DNA from: Saccharothrix algeriensis
GTDB taxonomy: Bacteria; Actinomycetota; Actinomycetes; Mycobacteriales; Pseudonocardiaceae
Direction: 5' to 3'
Length of the DNA stretch: 64,000 bases
Assembly: GCF_016907655.1 (NCBI RefSeq)
Contig: NZ_JAFBCL010000001.1
Span: forward strand, 2,824,001 to 2,888,000
Shown: one piece after another, positions 44,450 through 56,240 of the stretch
Numbering within the stretch: the first letter of the stretch is position 1
Layout of the letters: each line of letters starts with the position of its first letter
Translations under genes and position numbers: made by a program
The notes under the pieces: generated by a model
Database searches by the model: none
Told to the model about the DNA's origin: nothing
What the model saw: only the letters and a program-made list of their open reading frames with translations

Positions 44450-45421
44450 ATGGCGCCCAGCGGCCCGGGCGTCCGGCTGCTGCCCAACGCGATCACGGTC
44501 CTGGCGATGTGCGCCGGGCTGTCGACCGTGTACTTCGCCATCAACGGCTTCTACGGCGCCGCCATCGCGTCCCTCGCGGTGGCGGCGGTGTTCGACGGGC
44601 TGGACGGCCGCATCGCGCGGCTGCTCGACGCCACCAGCAAGATGGGCGCGGAGCTGGACTCGCTGGCCGACGCGGTGTCGTTCGGCGTCGCGCCGGCCCT
44701 GGTCGTCTACGTGTGGAAGTTCGAGCCCCACCGCGAGGGCTGGGTGGTGGCGCTGATCTTCGCGGTCTGCATGGTGCTGCGGCTGGCCCGGTTCAACACG
44801 CTGCTGGAGACCGAGCAGCCGCCGTTCGCCAAGGAGTTCTTCGTCGGGGTGCCCGCCCCGGCCGGCGGCATGCTGCTGCTGCTGCCGCTGATCCTGGACG
44901 AGCAGGTGGGCCGCCCCGGCTGGTGGTCGCAGCCGTGGGTGGTGGCCCTCTGGACGGTGGCCATCGCGCTGCTGCTGGTCAGCCGCATCCCGACGCTGTC
45001 GGTGAAGACGATCAAGGTCCAGCCGCGGGCCGTCGCGCCGCTGCTGGTGCTGGTCGGGCTGCTGGCGGCGGCCGTGATCACGTTCCCGCTGGCGGCGCTG
45101 GGCGCGGCGATGCTGCTCTACCTGGCCCACCTGCCGTACTCGGTGCGCCGGTACCGCTGGCTGGCCAGGCACCCGGAGGCGTGGTCGGTGCCGGCCGCCG
45201 ACCGCCGGGCCATCAAGCGCGCGCACGGCGTGGCCGCGCGGAGGCTGGGCCTGCGGAGGCCCTTGGGCGGCCGGGTGGCGGGCGCGGCGATGCGCGCCGT
45301 GCGCCGGCCGCGCCGCGCCGTGGACCCGACGCAGGTGGCCGCCGAGGCGGCCGGGCAGCCGAGGCCGGACAAGCGCCGCGGCTGGCGGCAGATCGGGCTG
45401 CGCCGGCACCACCGGCCCTGA
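44450..45421 (+). CDS. pssA: CDP-diacylglycerol-serine O-phosphatidyltransferase with long basic tail
   Basis: PssA makes phosphatidylserine from CDP-diacylglycerol and serine. The CDP-alcohol transferase signature D-G-x2-A-R-x8-G-x3-D-x3-D is complete in DGRIARLLDATSKMGAELD followed by SLAD (about residues 48-70). Six or more TM segments follow. The last 80 residues (from about RYRWLARHPEAWS) are strongly basic and probably cytosolic, an extension not needed for catalysis and longer than in many relatives. It is co-transcribed with psd. Confidence 0.93.
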   Translation: MAPSGPGVRLLPNAITVLAMCAGLSTVYFAINGFYGAAIASLAVAAVFDGLDGRIARLLDATSKMGAELDSLADAVSFGVAPALVVYVWKFEPHREGWVVALIFAVCMVLRLARFNTLLETEQPPFAKEFFVGVPAPAGGMLLLLPLILDEQVGRPGWWSQPWVVALWTVAIALLLVSRIPTLSVKTIKVQPRAVAPLLVLVGLLAAAVITFPLAALGAAMLLYLAHLPYSVRRYRWLARHPEAWSVPAADRRAIKRAHGVAARRLGLRRPLGGRVAGAAMRAVRRPRRAVDPTQVAAEAAGQPRPDKRRGWRQIGLRRHHRP

Positions 45422-45586
45422 CGCCGCGGCGTCAGGCGGGGCGTCCGGCGGGGCGTCCGGGCCGGCCGCCGGTTACCCCGGCGTCCGGCTCCGGCGGAGC
45501 GGTCGGGCGGGCCGGTGACGCCGCGCCCACCCGCCCGGACGTCGGAGGACGGGCCCGGTGGGCCGGTCCGGGCCGGGGCGGTGGCC

Positions 45587-45592
45587 TAGGCT
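45587..45592 (+). promoter_or_regulatory. -10-like TAGGCT exactly 7 nt before the AAA ATPase start
   Basis: TAGGCT, 7 nt, GTG, with no ribosome site between: leaderless signature. Confidence 0.5.
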
Positions 45593-45599
45593 CGCCGGT

Positions 45600-47798
45600 G
45601 TGATCACGCTGACCGCCCGCCTCTCCCCCTCCGCCCTCGACACCCGGCGCGGGGTCGTCCGGCTGCACCCCGAGGTGCTGGACGCGCTGGGGCTGCGCGC
45701 GTGGGACGCGGTGCGGCTGACCGGCGCGCGGGTCAGCTCCGCGCTGGCCGCCGCCGGCGACGGCGCGCCCGGCGTGGTCTTCGTGGATGACGTGACGCTG
45801 TCCAACATCGGCGTCACCGAGGGGGCGGAGGTCGTGGTCGCCCCGGTCGAGGTGTCGGGCGCGCGGTCGGTCACCGTCGCCGGCTCCCGGCTGGCCAGCA
45901 CGTCGCTGACACCCGAGACGCTGCGCATGGCGCTGACCGGCAAGGTGCTCACCGTCGGCGACGCGGTGTCCCTGCTCCCGCAGGACCTCGCGCCGCCGCC
46001 GGGCGCGGACGTCAGCGCCACGCGCCGGAAGCTGTCCAACGCCATCGGCATGACGTGGACCAACGAGCTGCTGACCGTCACCCACGTGGAACCCGCCGGC
46101 GGTCCGGTCGCGGTGCAGCCGTCCACGGTCGTCGGCTGGCGGGACGGCGCGCGCACCGGTGACGCCGCGCCCGCTGCGCCGCCGGCGACCGGGGCCGCCG
46201 ACGCGCCCGCCGCGGTCGACGCGCCGGAGCCCGAGCCGGTCCCGATCGCCGACCTGGTCGGCCGCAAGGAGGCGGCCCGCCGCCTCGGCGAGTGGCTCGA
46301 CCTGACCTTCAGCCACCCCGAGCTGCTGACCCGCCTCGGCGCGGCGCCCCGGCTGGCCGCGCTGGTCAGCGGGCCCGAGGGGGTCGGCAAGGCGACGCTG
46401 GTGCGGGCCGTCGCGCACAGCGTCGGCGCGCGGGTCGTCGAACTCGCCGCGCCGAGCGTCGCGGTGCTGGAGGCCAACGCGGCGGCCCGGCGGCTGGCCG
46501 ACGCCATCGCCTCCGCCGCGTCGCCCGCCGTGCTGCTGCTGACCGACGTGGAGGCGCTGCTGCCGGCGAGCGACCCGCCGCCGGTCGCCACGGTGGTGCT
46601 GGACGCGTTGCGCGCGGCGGCGCGGCAGGCGGGTTTCGCGCTCGTCGTGACCAGCGCGCACCCGGAGGCGATCGACCCCCGGCTGCGCGTGCCCGAGCTG
46701 GTGGACCGGGAGCTGGTGCTGCCGCTGCCCGACGGCGCGGCGCGGACCGACCTGCTGCGCGTGCTGCTGCGGGACGTGCCGCTGGAGCCGGACGTCGACC
46801 TGGGCGCGGTCGCCGACCGGACGCCGGGGTTCGTCGCGGCCGACCTGGTGGCGCTGCGCCGCGAGGCGGCCGTGCGGTCGGCGCTGCGCCAGCGCGACGC
46901 CACCGAGCCGCGCGTGGCGCAGCAGGACCTGCTGGGCGCGCTGGACACGGTCCGGCCGATCTCGATGTCGACCTCGGACACCCTGCGCACCGGCGGGCTG
47001 ACGCTGGCCGACGTGGGCGACATGGTCGAGGTGAAGCAGGCGCTCACCGAGGCCGCGCTGTGGCCGCTGCAGTACCCGGACTCGTTCGCCCGGCTCGGCG
47101 TGGCCCCGCCGCGCGGCCTGCTGCTGTACGGCCCGCCGGGGTGCGGCAAGACGTTCCTGGTGCGGGCGCTGGCGGGCACCGGGCGGCTGAACGTGCTGTC
47201 GGTCAAGGGCGCGGAGCTGATGGACAAGTTCGTCGGCGAGTCCGAGCGCGCGGTGCGCGAGCTGTTCCGGCGGGCCGCCGAGGCGTCACCCGCGCTGGTC
47301 TTCCTCGACGAGGTGGACGCGCTCGCGCCCCGCCGCGGCCAGTCCGCCGACTCGGGCGTGGCCGACCGCGTGGTGGCGGCGCTGCTGACCGAGCTGGACG
47401 GCGTCGAGCCGCTGCGGGACGTGGTCGTGCTGGGCGCGACCAACCGGCCGGAGCTGATCGACCCGGCGCTGCTGCGGCCGGGCCGCCTGGAGCGCCTGGT
47501 CTACGTGCCGCCGCCGGACACCGAGGCGCGGGCGGAGATCCTGCGGGCCTCGTCGCGCAACACGCCGCTGGCGGCGGACGTGGACCTGGCGGCGCTGGCC
47601 GAGGAGCTGGAGGGGTACTCGGCGGCGGACTGCGCGGCGCTGGTCCGCGAGGCGGCGCTGACCGCGATGCGGGAGTCGCTGGCGGCGGCCGAGGTGACGA
47701 AGGCCCACCTGGCGGCGGCGCGCTCGGCGGTGCGGCCCTCGCTGGACCCGGCGCAGCTGGCCGCCCTGGCGGCCTACGCGGAGTCCCGCGGCGGCTGA
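45600..47798 (+). CDS. CDC48/p97-like tandem AAA ATPase
   Basis: The product (732 aa) has an N-terminal CDC48_N-like double-psi barrel (ARLSPSALDTRRGVVRLHPEVLDALGLRAWDAVRLTG), then an Ala/Pro linker and two AAA modules. D1 (about residues 220-440) is degenerate: P-loop SGPEGVGKAT is present, but the Walker B reads LLLTDVEALLP without the Asp-Glu pair. D2 is complete: YGPPGCGKTF, VFLDEVDALAP, sensor GATNRPELIDPALLRPGRLE. M. tuberculosis Rv0435c, next to pssA, is the likely counterpart. The function in bacteria is not established; protein unfolding or membrane-protein quality control is an inference. Confidence 0.9.
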   Translation: MITLTARLSPSALDTRRGVVRLHPEVLDALGLRAWDAVRLTGARVSSALAAAGDGAPGVVFVDDVTLSNIGVTEGAEVVVAPVEVSGARSVTVAGSRLASTSLTPETLRMALTGKVLTVGDAVSLLPQDLAPPPGADVSATRRKLSNAIGMTWTNELLTVTHVEPAGGPVAVQPSTVVGWRDGARTGDAAPAAPPATGAADAPAAVDAPEPEPVPIADLVGRKEAARRLGEWLDLTFSHPELLTRLGAAPRLAALVSGPEGVGKATLVRAVAHSVGARVVELAAPSVAVLEANAAARRLADAIASAASPAVLLLTDVEALLPASDPPPVATVVLDALRAAARQAGFALVVTSAHPEAIDPRLRVPELVDRELVLPLPDGAARTDLLRVLLRDVPLEPDVDLGAVADRTPGFVAADLVALRREAAVRSALRQRDATEPRVAQQDLLGALDTVRPISMSTSDTLRTGGLTLADVGDMVEVKQALTEAALWPLQYPDSFARLGVAPPRGLLLYGPPGCGKTFLVRALAGTGRLNVLSVKGAELMDKFVGESERAVRELFRRAAEASPALVFLDEVDALAPRRGQSADSGVADRVVAALLTELDGVEPLRDVVVLGATNRPELIDPALLRPGRLERLVYVPPPDTEARAEILRASSRNTPLAADVDLAALAEELEGYSAADCAALVREAALTAMRESLAAAEVTKAHLAAARSAVRPSLDPAQLAALAAYAESRGG

Positions 47799-47952
47799 GC
47801 GCCCCGCGCCCGGCCGGGCGCGCCGTACCGGCCGGGCCCCCGCTGATCGGGCTCTCCCGGCCGGGCTCCTCCCGGCCGGCCCCTTCGGACCGGCCCGGAG
47901 CCGCGCGCTGCCCGCTCCCCGCGAACCCCGCCCGAACGGCGGTCGCGGGCGG

Positions 47953-48606
47953 TCAGACCTTGCCGTGCCGGCTCTGGTAGGAGTCGGTCACGATCACGAT
48001 GATGCCCGCGTGTGCCTGTTCGATGCCGTCGAAGCGGGGCTTGACCTCCACCCCGAGCGCCTCGCCGAGCTGCCGCGCGGACGCCTCCTCGTCGGTGCCC
48101 GGCCGGTAGTAGACCGTGGTCGTCGGGATCAGGCCCTGCGAGTAGTTGGCGACGTCGGCGACCTCCCAGCCGGCGCGGCGGACGTCCTCCGCCGCGGTGG
48201 CCGCCAACCCGCCGATGGTGCCGTTGTTGTAGACCCGCACCGGGGGCTTGCCCTGGCCCTGCACCGGCGGCGGGGGGACCGCGGTGGTGCCGGCCGCCGG
48301 GGTGGTGGTGGCGCCGGGCGCGGTCGTGCCGCCGGGTGCGGTCGTGGCCGGCGGTGGCGTCGTCTGCTCGGGGCCCGGGGTCGGGCTCTGCCCGGCGTCC
48401 GAGGTGGGGCCCGGCGACTCGGACGGCGTCCCGGCCGCCTGGCTGGACGACGGCGCGTCGGTGGGCTGCGCGCCCGCCTCGCCGTCGTCGCCGCCGGTGA
48501 ACAGGCTGACCACGCCGACGACGAGGGCGACGGCCGCCACCGCGATCAGCGCGAGGCCGGCGGCGCGGGCGGGGTGCGCGGGGCCGGTCGACTCGGGGTT
48601 GCTCAT
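47953..48606 (-). CDS. Membrane-anchored LytR_C-domain protein
   Basis: The product (217 aa) has one TM segment near residues 14-38 (AAGLALIAVAAVALVVGVVSLFTGG), a Ser/Pro/Thr-rich outside linker of about 80 residues, and a C-terminal LytR_C domain (VRVYNNGTIGGLAATAAEDVRRAGWEVADVANYSQGLIPTTTVYYRPG). LytR_C domains accompany cell-wall polymer transferases; proteins with this domain alone have unknown function. It corresponds in position to M. tuberculosis Rv0431. The ATG overlaps the DUF3263 gene stop (ATGA). Confidence 0.87.
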   Translation of the reverse strand: MSNPESTGPAHPARAAGLALIAVAAVALVVGVVSLFTGGDDGEAGAQPTDAPSSSQAAGTPSESPGPTSDAGQSPTPGPEQTTPPPATTAPGGTTAPGATTTPAAGTTAVPPPPVQGQGKPPVRVYNNGTIGGLAATAAEDVRRAGWEVADVANYSQGLIPTTTVYYRPGTDEEASARQLGEALGVEVKPRFDGIEQAHAGIIVIVTDSYQSRHGKV

Positions 48607-48899
48607 CGGCCCTCGACACCGAGCTGCTTGGCCGCCCTGGCCCTCGCCCTGCCCGAACGCGACCGCCTCAGCCGCTTGACCAGCATCGGATCCGCCGCCA
48701 AAGCCTCTTCCTTCTCCAGCAACGCGTTGAGCAATTGGTAGTACCTGGTGGGCGAGAGGTCGAACAGCTCCCGGATCGCCCGCTCCTTGGCGCCCGCGTA
48801 CTTCCACCACTGGCGTTCGAAGGCCAGGATCTCGCGCTCCCGGTCGTCCAAACCGTCGGCCGGCTCCTCCGCCGGCGCCAGTGCCTCTGCGGCGTCCAC
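48603..48899 (-). CDS. DUF3263-domain protein
   Basis: The product (98 aa) carries the DUF3263 motif: LDDREREILAFERQWWKYAGAKERAIRELFDLSPTRYYQLLNALLE is split by a helix-turn-helix-like turn, then a basic tail (RLRRSRSGRARARAAKQL). The helical, HTH-like pattern suggests nucleic acid binding. It is translationally coupled to the LytR_C gene and divergent from def, as in mycobacteria (Rv0430). GTG start with GAGGAGCC upstream. Confidence 0.88.
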   Translation of the reverse strand: MDAAEALAPAEEPADGLDDREREILAFERQWWKYAGAKERAIRELFDLSPTRYYQLLNALLEKEEALAADPMLVKRLRRSRSGRARARAAKQLGVEGR

Positions 48900-49000
48900 T
48901 CTGGCTCCTCAGCCGTGTGCCTCGTGCGTGGGTGCCATTACACCACGTGATCTTGGTCCGGGTGGGTTCATCGGTCGGCGCGTCACCGCCGGCTCGTGGA

Positions 49001-49006
49001 TAGGCT
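49001..49006 (+). promoter_or_regulatory. -10-like TAGGCT exactly 7 nt before def
   Basis: TAGGCT, 7 nt, ATG. No Shine-Dalgarno between: leaderless signature. Confidence 0.5.
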
Positions 49007-49013
49007 TGGGGTC

Positions 49014-49598
49014 ATGGCAGTTCACCCCATCGTCATCGCCGGCGAGCCCGTGCTCCACCACCCGACCCGCCCGGTCGAGGTGTACGACGAAGCCCTGCGC
49101 ACGCTGATCGACGACATGTTCGAGACCATGGCGGCGGCGCGCGGGGTCGGCCTCGCGGCCAACCAGATCGGCGTCGACCTGCGGGTGTTCGTCTACGACT
49201 GCCCCGACGACGAGGGCAACCGGTTCCGCGGGGTGGTGGCGAACCCCGTGCTGGAGACCTCGGAGATCCCGCTCGGGATGCCCGACCCGGACGACGACTT
49301 CGAGGGCTGCCTGTCCGCGCCCGGCGAGTCCTACCCGACGGGCCGCGCCTCCTGGGCGAAGGTGACCGGCTTCGACGGCGACGGCAAGCCGGTCGAGGTC
49401 GAGGGCACGGGCTTCTTCGCGCGCTGCCTCCAGCACGAGACCGACCACCTCGACGGGGTCATCTACCTGGACCGGCTGGTGGGGCGGCACAAGCGCGCGT
49501 CGAAGAAGATGCTGCGGGCCCACGGCTGGGGCGTGCCCGGCCTGACCTGGGACCCGGCGAACTCGGCCGACCCGTTCGCCGACCCGGACGACGAGTAG
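49014..49598 (+). CDS. def: Peptide deformylase
   Basis: Def removes the formyl group from nascent proteins. The 194-residue metalloenzyme has all three motifs: [16 protein letters not shown] (metal-binding Cys) and QHETDHLDG (HExxH type with both His ligands). The start motif [22 protein letters not shown] is typical of actinobacteria. The acidic C-terminal tail (DPFADPDDE) is an extension. It is divergent from the DUF3263 gene. Confidence 0.95.
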   Translation: MAVHPIVIAGEPVLHHPTRPVEVYDEALRTLIDDMFETMAAARGVGLAANQIGVDLRVFVYDCPDDEGNRFRGVVANPVLETSEIPLGMPDPDDDFEGCLSAPGESYPTGRASWAKVTGFDGDGKPVEVEGTGFFARCLQHETDHLDGVIYLDRLVGRHKRASKKMLRAHGWGVPGLTWDPANSADPFADPDDE

Positions 49599-49814
49599 CA
49601 GGCCGCGGGCGCGCCGCCGGGCCGCACCCGCCCCGGCGGCGCGCGGGCAGGACGGCGCGCCCGCGGCCGGTGCCGCCCCGCGGCCGGTGCTGCCCGGCGG
49701 CCGGTGCCGCCCCGCAGCGGGTGCCGCCCCGCAGCGGGCACTGCCCGGGGCGAGCGCCGCCCGGCGGCGGGCGGACGGGCGAAAACCGCTGGACGCGCCG
49801 GTCACGATGGGCTC

Positions 49815-50411
49815 GTGTGGAGCAGCCTCGCCGCTCTCGTCGCGGCGTCCTTCCTGATCGCGCTGTCGCCCGGACCCGGCACGGCGCTGGTCCTGCGGCA
49901 GTCGATCCGGGGCCGTCGCGGCGCGCTGGCCACGGTGTTCGGCATGGAGGTCGGGGTCGCCGCGTGGGCGGTGTCGGCCGCCCTCGGGCTGTCGGTGCTG
50001 CTCACCGCGTCCGAGGTGGCCTACCACGTGCTGCGCGTCGCGGGCGCGCTGTTCCTCGTCCACCTGGGGGTGCGGGCGTTCCGGTCGGCCGGGGCGCCGC
50101 TGCCCGGAGCGCCCCCGGCGGGCCGGGCGTTCCGCGCGGGCCTGCTGGTGAACCTGGCCAACCCGAAGCTCGGCGTGTTCGCGGTCTCGTTCCTGCCGCA
50201 GTTCCTGCCCGCGGGCGCCGGCCGGGGCGCCCTGCTGCTGTTCGCGCTGGTCTGGGTGGCCGTCGACGCGCTGTGGTACCTGGCCGTGGTGGGCGTCCTA
50301 GACCGGGTCCGCGGCCGGCTGTCCCGGTCGGGGGTGCGCCGGGCGCTGGAGCGCGTGTCCGGCGGCGTCCTGGTCGCGCTGGGCCTCCGGCTGGTGCTCG
50401 ACCCGGGCTGA
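49815..50411 (+). CDS. LysE/RhtB-family amino acid exporter
   Basis: This 198-residue membrane protein has six TM segments and the family start SLAALVAASFLIALSPGPGTALVLRQS, then VNLANPKLGVFAVSFLPQF. It probably exports an amino acid or a homoserine-lactone-like compound; substrate unknown. The GTG is favoured (CACGAT 6 nt upstream resembles a leaderless -10). Its 3' end overlaps the convergent zinc-ribbon-like gene by 114 bp. The stretch 49600-49800 before it contains GCCGCCCCGC-type short repeats only. Confidence 0.85.
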   Translation: MWSSLAALVAASFLIALSPGPGTALVLRQSIRGRRGALATVFGMEVGVAAWAVSAALGLSVLLTASEVAYHVLRVAGALFLVHLGVRAFRSAGAPLPGAPPAGRAFRAGLLVNLANPKLGVFAVSFLPQFLPAGAGRGALLLFALVWVAVDALWYLAVVGVLDRVRGRLSRSGVRRALERVSGGVLVALGLRLVLDPG

Positions 50412-51050
50412 GCGCCGCCACGGCAGCTCGGGGAAGCCGGCCAGCTCGACGTGCGAGGTGCAGCCGGCCAGGTCGGCGTAGCCGCCCGCGATGACGTGGG
50501 CGCGGATGCGCCGCACCTGGCCCACCGTGGGCAGCTCCCCGACCAGCAGGAACGGCAGCAGCAGCCGCCACGCGCGCACGACGGCGGGCCGCCGCCGGTG
50601 GGGTGCGCGCAGCACCGCCCGCGCGACCCGCAGGGCGTGCTCGCCGGCCGTCATGGCGGTCGGGTAGCCGGCGTGGTCCCACGACCACCGCAGCCCGTCG
50701 GCCATCGCGCAGCGCAGGCAGTCGTCCGGCCCCGCGCCCAGCTCGGCGCCGCACTGGGAGCACGAGACGAGCGTCATGGCCCAGTCGGTGCAGGTCCACG
50801 GGTGCCTGCCGACCTCGTCGGCGAGGACCAGCTCGGCCAGCTCGCGCTCGCCCGCGCCGCCCTCGGCGAGCTTCTCGGCGGCCAGCAGCTCCTGCCAGTC
50901 CAGCAGCCAGTACTGGTCGACCAGCTCGGCGCAGAAGCGGCAGCCGGGGTAGCCGCGGCCCGCCAGGTCGCCGCACGACGGGCACGGCGAGACCGCCGCG
51001 GGGCGGGCCACGCGGCGGGCGCCGGGCGGGAAGGGCTGGTGATCAGCCAC
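50298..51050 (-). CDS. Hypothetical protein with paired CxxC motifs
   Basis: I do not recognise the family. The product (250 aa) has four zinc-ribbon-like pairs: CPSCG, CRFC (after GCR), CSQCG and CLRC, which suggest one or two bound zinc ions. The middle is Trp-rich (HPWTCTDWAMTLVSC) and includes a hydrophobic WRLLLPFLLVGELP stretch. The last 38 residues are coded opposite the end of the exporter gene and are low-complexity, so the natural stop may be a late acquisition. It faces the thiC promoter on the other side. Confidence 0.6.
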   Translation of the reverse strand: MADHQPFPPGARRVARPAAVSPCPSCGDLAGRGYPGCRFCAELVDQYWLLDWQELLAAEKLAEGGAGERELAELVLADEVGRHPWTCTDWAMTLVSCSQCGAELGAGPDDCLRCAMADGLRWSWDHAGYPTAMTAGEHALRVARAVLRAPHRRRPAVVRAWRLLLPFLLVGELPTVGQVRRIRAHVIAGGYADLAGCTSHVELAGFPELPWRRSARVEHQPEAQRDQDAAGHALQRPAHPRPGQPAADPV

Positions 51051-51080
51051 GCGGAGAAAGGTACGCGCAAACCGGTCCCC

Positions 51081-51110
51081 TTGGCATCCGCACCGCGGCC
51101 TGGCTATGGT
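51081..51110 (+). promoter_or_regulatory. Probable thiC promoter (TTGGCA - 18 - TATGGT)
   Basis: TTGGCA at 51081-51086 and TATGGT at 51105-51110 lie 20 nt upstream of the riboswitch. Good position and sequence for a housekeeping promoter. Confidence 0.6.
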
Positions 51111-51130
51111 CGGGCGGACAACTCAACACC

Positions 51131-52882
<1,752 letters not shown>

Positions 52883-52883
<1 letters not shown>

Positions 52884-53737
52884 TGGCGGTCGCACCGCCC
52901 ACGGTCCTCACCATCGCCGGTTCCGACTCCGGCGGTGGTGCGGGCCTGCAGGCGGACCTGCGGACGCTGTTCGCGTGCGGGGTGCACGGGCTGGTGGCGG
53001 TGACCGCGGTGACCGTGCAGAACACGCTCGGCGTCACCGGGTACACCGAGATCCCGGCGGAGGTGGTGGCCGCCCAGGTCGAGGCGGTGGCGACCGACAT
53101 CGGCGTGGGCGCGGCGAAGACCGGGATGCTGGCGTCGGCCGCGATCATCGAGGCGGTGGCGGGGGCGTGCGACCGCACCGGGATCGGGCGCGCGATCCCG
53201 TTCGTGGTCGACCCGGTGGCGGCGTCCATGCACGGCCAGCAGCTGCTGGCCGACTCGGCGCTGGACGCCCTGCGCGGCAGCCTCTTCCCGCGCGCGACGC
53301 TGATCACGCCGAACCTGGACGAGGTGCGGCTGCTGACCGGCATCGAGGTGCGCGACCACGCGGGCCAGCGCAAGGCCGCCGAGGCGCTGTCGGAGTTCGG
53401 GTCGCAGTGGGTGCTGGTGAAGGGCGGGCACCTGTGGGACGACCCGGGCTGCCTCGACGTCCTCTACGACGGCTCGTCGTTCATCGAGCTGCCGGGGCCG
53501 CGGTACGACGTGAAGCACACCCACGGCAGCGGCGACACGCTCGCCTCGGCCATCGCCTCGCGGCTGGCGCGGGGCGAGGACGTGCCCACGGCGGTGCGGT
53601 TCGGCAAGGAGTTCGTCGTGCGGTCGGTGGCCTCGGCCTACCCGCTGGGCGCCGGGGTCGGCCCGGTCTCCCCGCTGTGGCGGCTGGGGTTCGGGTCGTT
53701 GGAGGACATGGGGCCCGACAACCGGATCGAGCCCTGA
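52883..53737 (+). CDS. thiD: Hydroxymethylpyrimidine/phosphomethylpyrimidine kinase
   Basis: ThiD phosphorylates HMP and HMP-P. The 284-residue ribokinase-type protein has [41 protein letters not shown] (split by the Gly motif), [31 protein letters not shown] and the anion hole [15 protein letters not shown]. The ATG overlaps the thiC stop, so translation is coupled. Confidence 0.95.
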
Positions 53738-53768
53738 AGAACGAGCCCTGAACGACGAACCGCGAAGA

Positions 53769-53793
53769 CCCGGGCCCGCGGATCGGGCCCGGG
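53769..53793 (+). terminator. Hairpin downstream of thiD
   Basis: A perfect 10-bp GC stem with a 5-nt loop, 32 nt beyond the thiD stop. No T-run. Confidence 0.45.
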
Positions 53794-53862
53794 GCGGTCC
53801 GCCGGACGACCGGTCGAACCGCGGTGGGCCAACCGGATCAGCGCTCGTGCGTCTTGTAAGGC

Positions 53863-54519
53863 ATGAGCGCGCAACAGGACGCGTACATCGCGGAGTTGGT
53901 GTTGAGCCGACCCGCGGTGGTCGCGGCGGTCTTTCTGGGCTGCGTGGTGTTCGGGACGTCGGCGCTGGCGGTCGCGCGGTGGCGCGGGTGGCGGCCGGCG
54001 CCCTCGGTGCTGGCCGGGTGCGGCCTGGCGCTGGCGCTGGCGGTGACCCTGGCCAGGCCGGGGGTGCTGGACGTGGCCGTGCTGACCGCCGACCCGGTCG
54101 GCACGTGCCTCGACAACGACTTCTCGCTCACCGGGTCGCTGGAGCGGCTGAACCTGGTGATGCTCGTGCCGTTCGCGTTCTTCGCGACCCTGGCGACGCG
54201 CCGCCCGCTGGTGGTGGCGCTGCTGTCGGCGGGGTTCAGCGGTGCGGTGGAGGTCGTGCAGTCCGCCACCGGTGTGGGCGTGTGCGAAGCGCAGGACTTC
54301 TACAACAACACCGTCGGCGCGGTCGCGGGTGTGCTGGCGGGGTGGCTGGTCGCGGTCGTGGCGGGCGGTTCGCGCGGGGACCGCGGGCGCGGCGGGCCGA
54401 CCGCCCCTGATCGGACCGCCCCTGGCCGGACCGCCCCTGATCGGACCGCCGAGGACGGGGCGGTGGAGGGCCGGGCGGTCGCGGGGGCGGGCTCGTCCGG
54501 GCGCGGCCCGCGGGGCTGA
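53863..54519 (+). CDS. VanZ-like membrane protein
   Basis: This 218-residue membrane protein has five TM segments and the VanZ motifs RLNLVMLVPFAFFATL, then VVALLSAGFSGAVEVVQ and QDFYNNTVGAVAGVLAGWL. Single-domain VanZ proteins are common in actinobacteria; VanZ raises teicoplanin resistance in enterococci, but the role here is unknown. The last 45 residues are encoded by a short repeat (GGACCGCCCCTG units near 54400-54450) giving TAPDRTAPGRTAPDRTAE. Confidence 0.8.
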   Translation: MSAQQDAYIAELVLSRPAVVAAVFLGCVVFGTSALAVARWRGWRPAPSVLAGCGLALALAVTLARPGVLDVAVLTADPVGTCLDNDFSLTGSLERLNLVMLVPFAFFATLATRRPLVVALLSAGFSGAVEVVQSATGVGVCEAQDFYNNTVGAVAGVLAGWLVAVVAGGSRGDRGRGGPTAPDRTAPGRTAPDRTAEDGAVEGRAVAGAGSSGRGPRG

Positions 54520-54595
54520 GCGCACAGCCGGGCACGGCACCGGAGCGCGGCGCCCCGGAGCGGGCTTCGAGGCGCGGCCTCGGCGCGCGGCACCC

Positions 54596-54720
54596 GAGCA
54601 CGGTCCCGGGGCACGGCACCGGAGCACGGTCCCGGGGCACGGCACCGGAGCACGGTCCCGGGGCACGGCCCGGAGCGCAGCACCCGAGCACGGTCCCGGG
54701 GCACGGGGCCGGAGCGCCGC
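54596..54720. repeat. 26-bp tandem repeats
   Basis: CGGTCCCGGGG recurs at 54601, 54627, 54653 and 54691; the first three units are exactly 26 bp apart and the last has a 12-bp insertion. The array fills the gap between the VanZ gene and the MarR gene. No spacers, so not CRISPR. Confidence 0.85.
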
Positions 54721-54764
54721 ACCGGGCGGGCGCGCGGACCGGGGTCCGCGCCGGGCCGGCGGGC

Positions 54765-55196
54765 TCAGCCGGCCTCGCCCACCAGCTCCTCCAGGGCGCC
54801 CAGGGCGTTGACCAGGGCCGCCCGGTGCTCCGGCGAGAGGTCCTCGATCCGGCGCTGCAGCTCCCGGACCCGGGCCGAGCGGACGCCCGAGACCATGGTC
54901 TCGCCCTCCGGGGTCGGGGTCGCCAGCCAGGCGCGGCCGTCCTGCGGGTCCGGCTCCCGGCGCACGTAGCCGGCCTCCACCAGCGCCGCCACGATCCGGG
55001 ACAGCGTGGGCGGCGCCACGCCCTCCTTCGCGGCCAGGTCGCCCAGCCGCATCGGGCCGCAGCGCGCCAGCGTGGCCAGCGCGGACACCGCACCGGGGCC
55101 CAGCCCGGGCGAACCGGTGCGGCGCAGCAGGCGGGACAGCCTGCCGATCGCCAGGTACAGCCGGGCGGTGGCGTCCTCCACTTGCTCGGCAGCCAC
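54765..55196 (-). CDS. MarR-family transcriptional regulator
   Basis: The product (143 aa) has the MarR winged helix: MRLGDLAAKEGVAPPTLSRIVAALVEAGYVRREPDPQDGRAWLATPTPEGETM, split at the wing, flanked by dimerisation helices. It probably represses a drug- or stress-response gene. No obvious target operator is seen beside it; the nearest genes are VanZ (convergent) and thiG (same strand, unrelated). Confidence 0.9.
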   Translation of the reverse strand: MAAEQVEDATARLYLAIGRLSRLLRRTGSPGLGPGAVSALATLARCGPMRLGDLAAKEGVAPPTLSRIVAALVEAGYVRREPDPQDGRAWLATPTPEGETMVSGVRSARVRELQRRIEDLSPEHRAALVNALGALEELVGEAG

Positions 55197-55279
55197 GGCA
55201 CCTCCTACGGGCGCGAGGACGGATCAGGGGCGTCCATCATGCCCTGTGCCCCGACCGCCGCCCGTCGGGTCGTCGTGAA

Positions 55280-56236
<957 letters not shown>

Positions 56237-56240
<4 letters not shown>

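Noticed and set aside
54596-54720. CRISPR-like array
   Set aside because: The 26-bp units abut each other without unique spacers and no cas gene is near.
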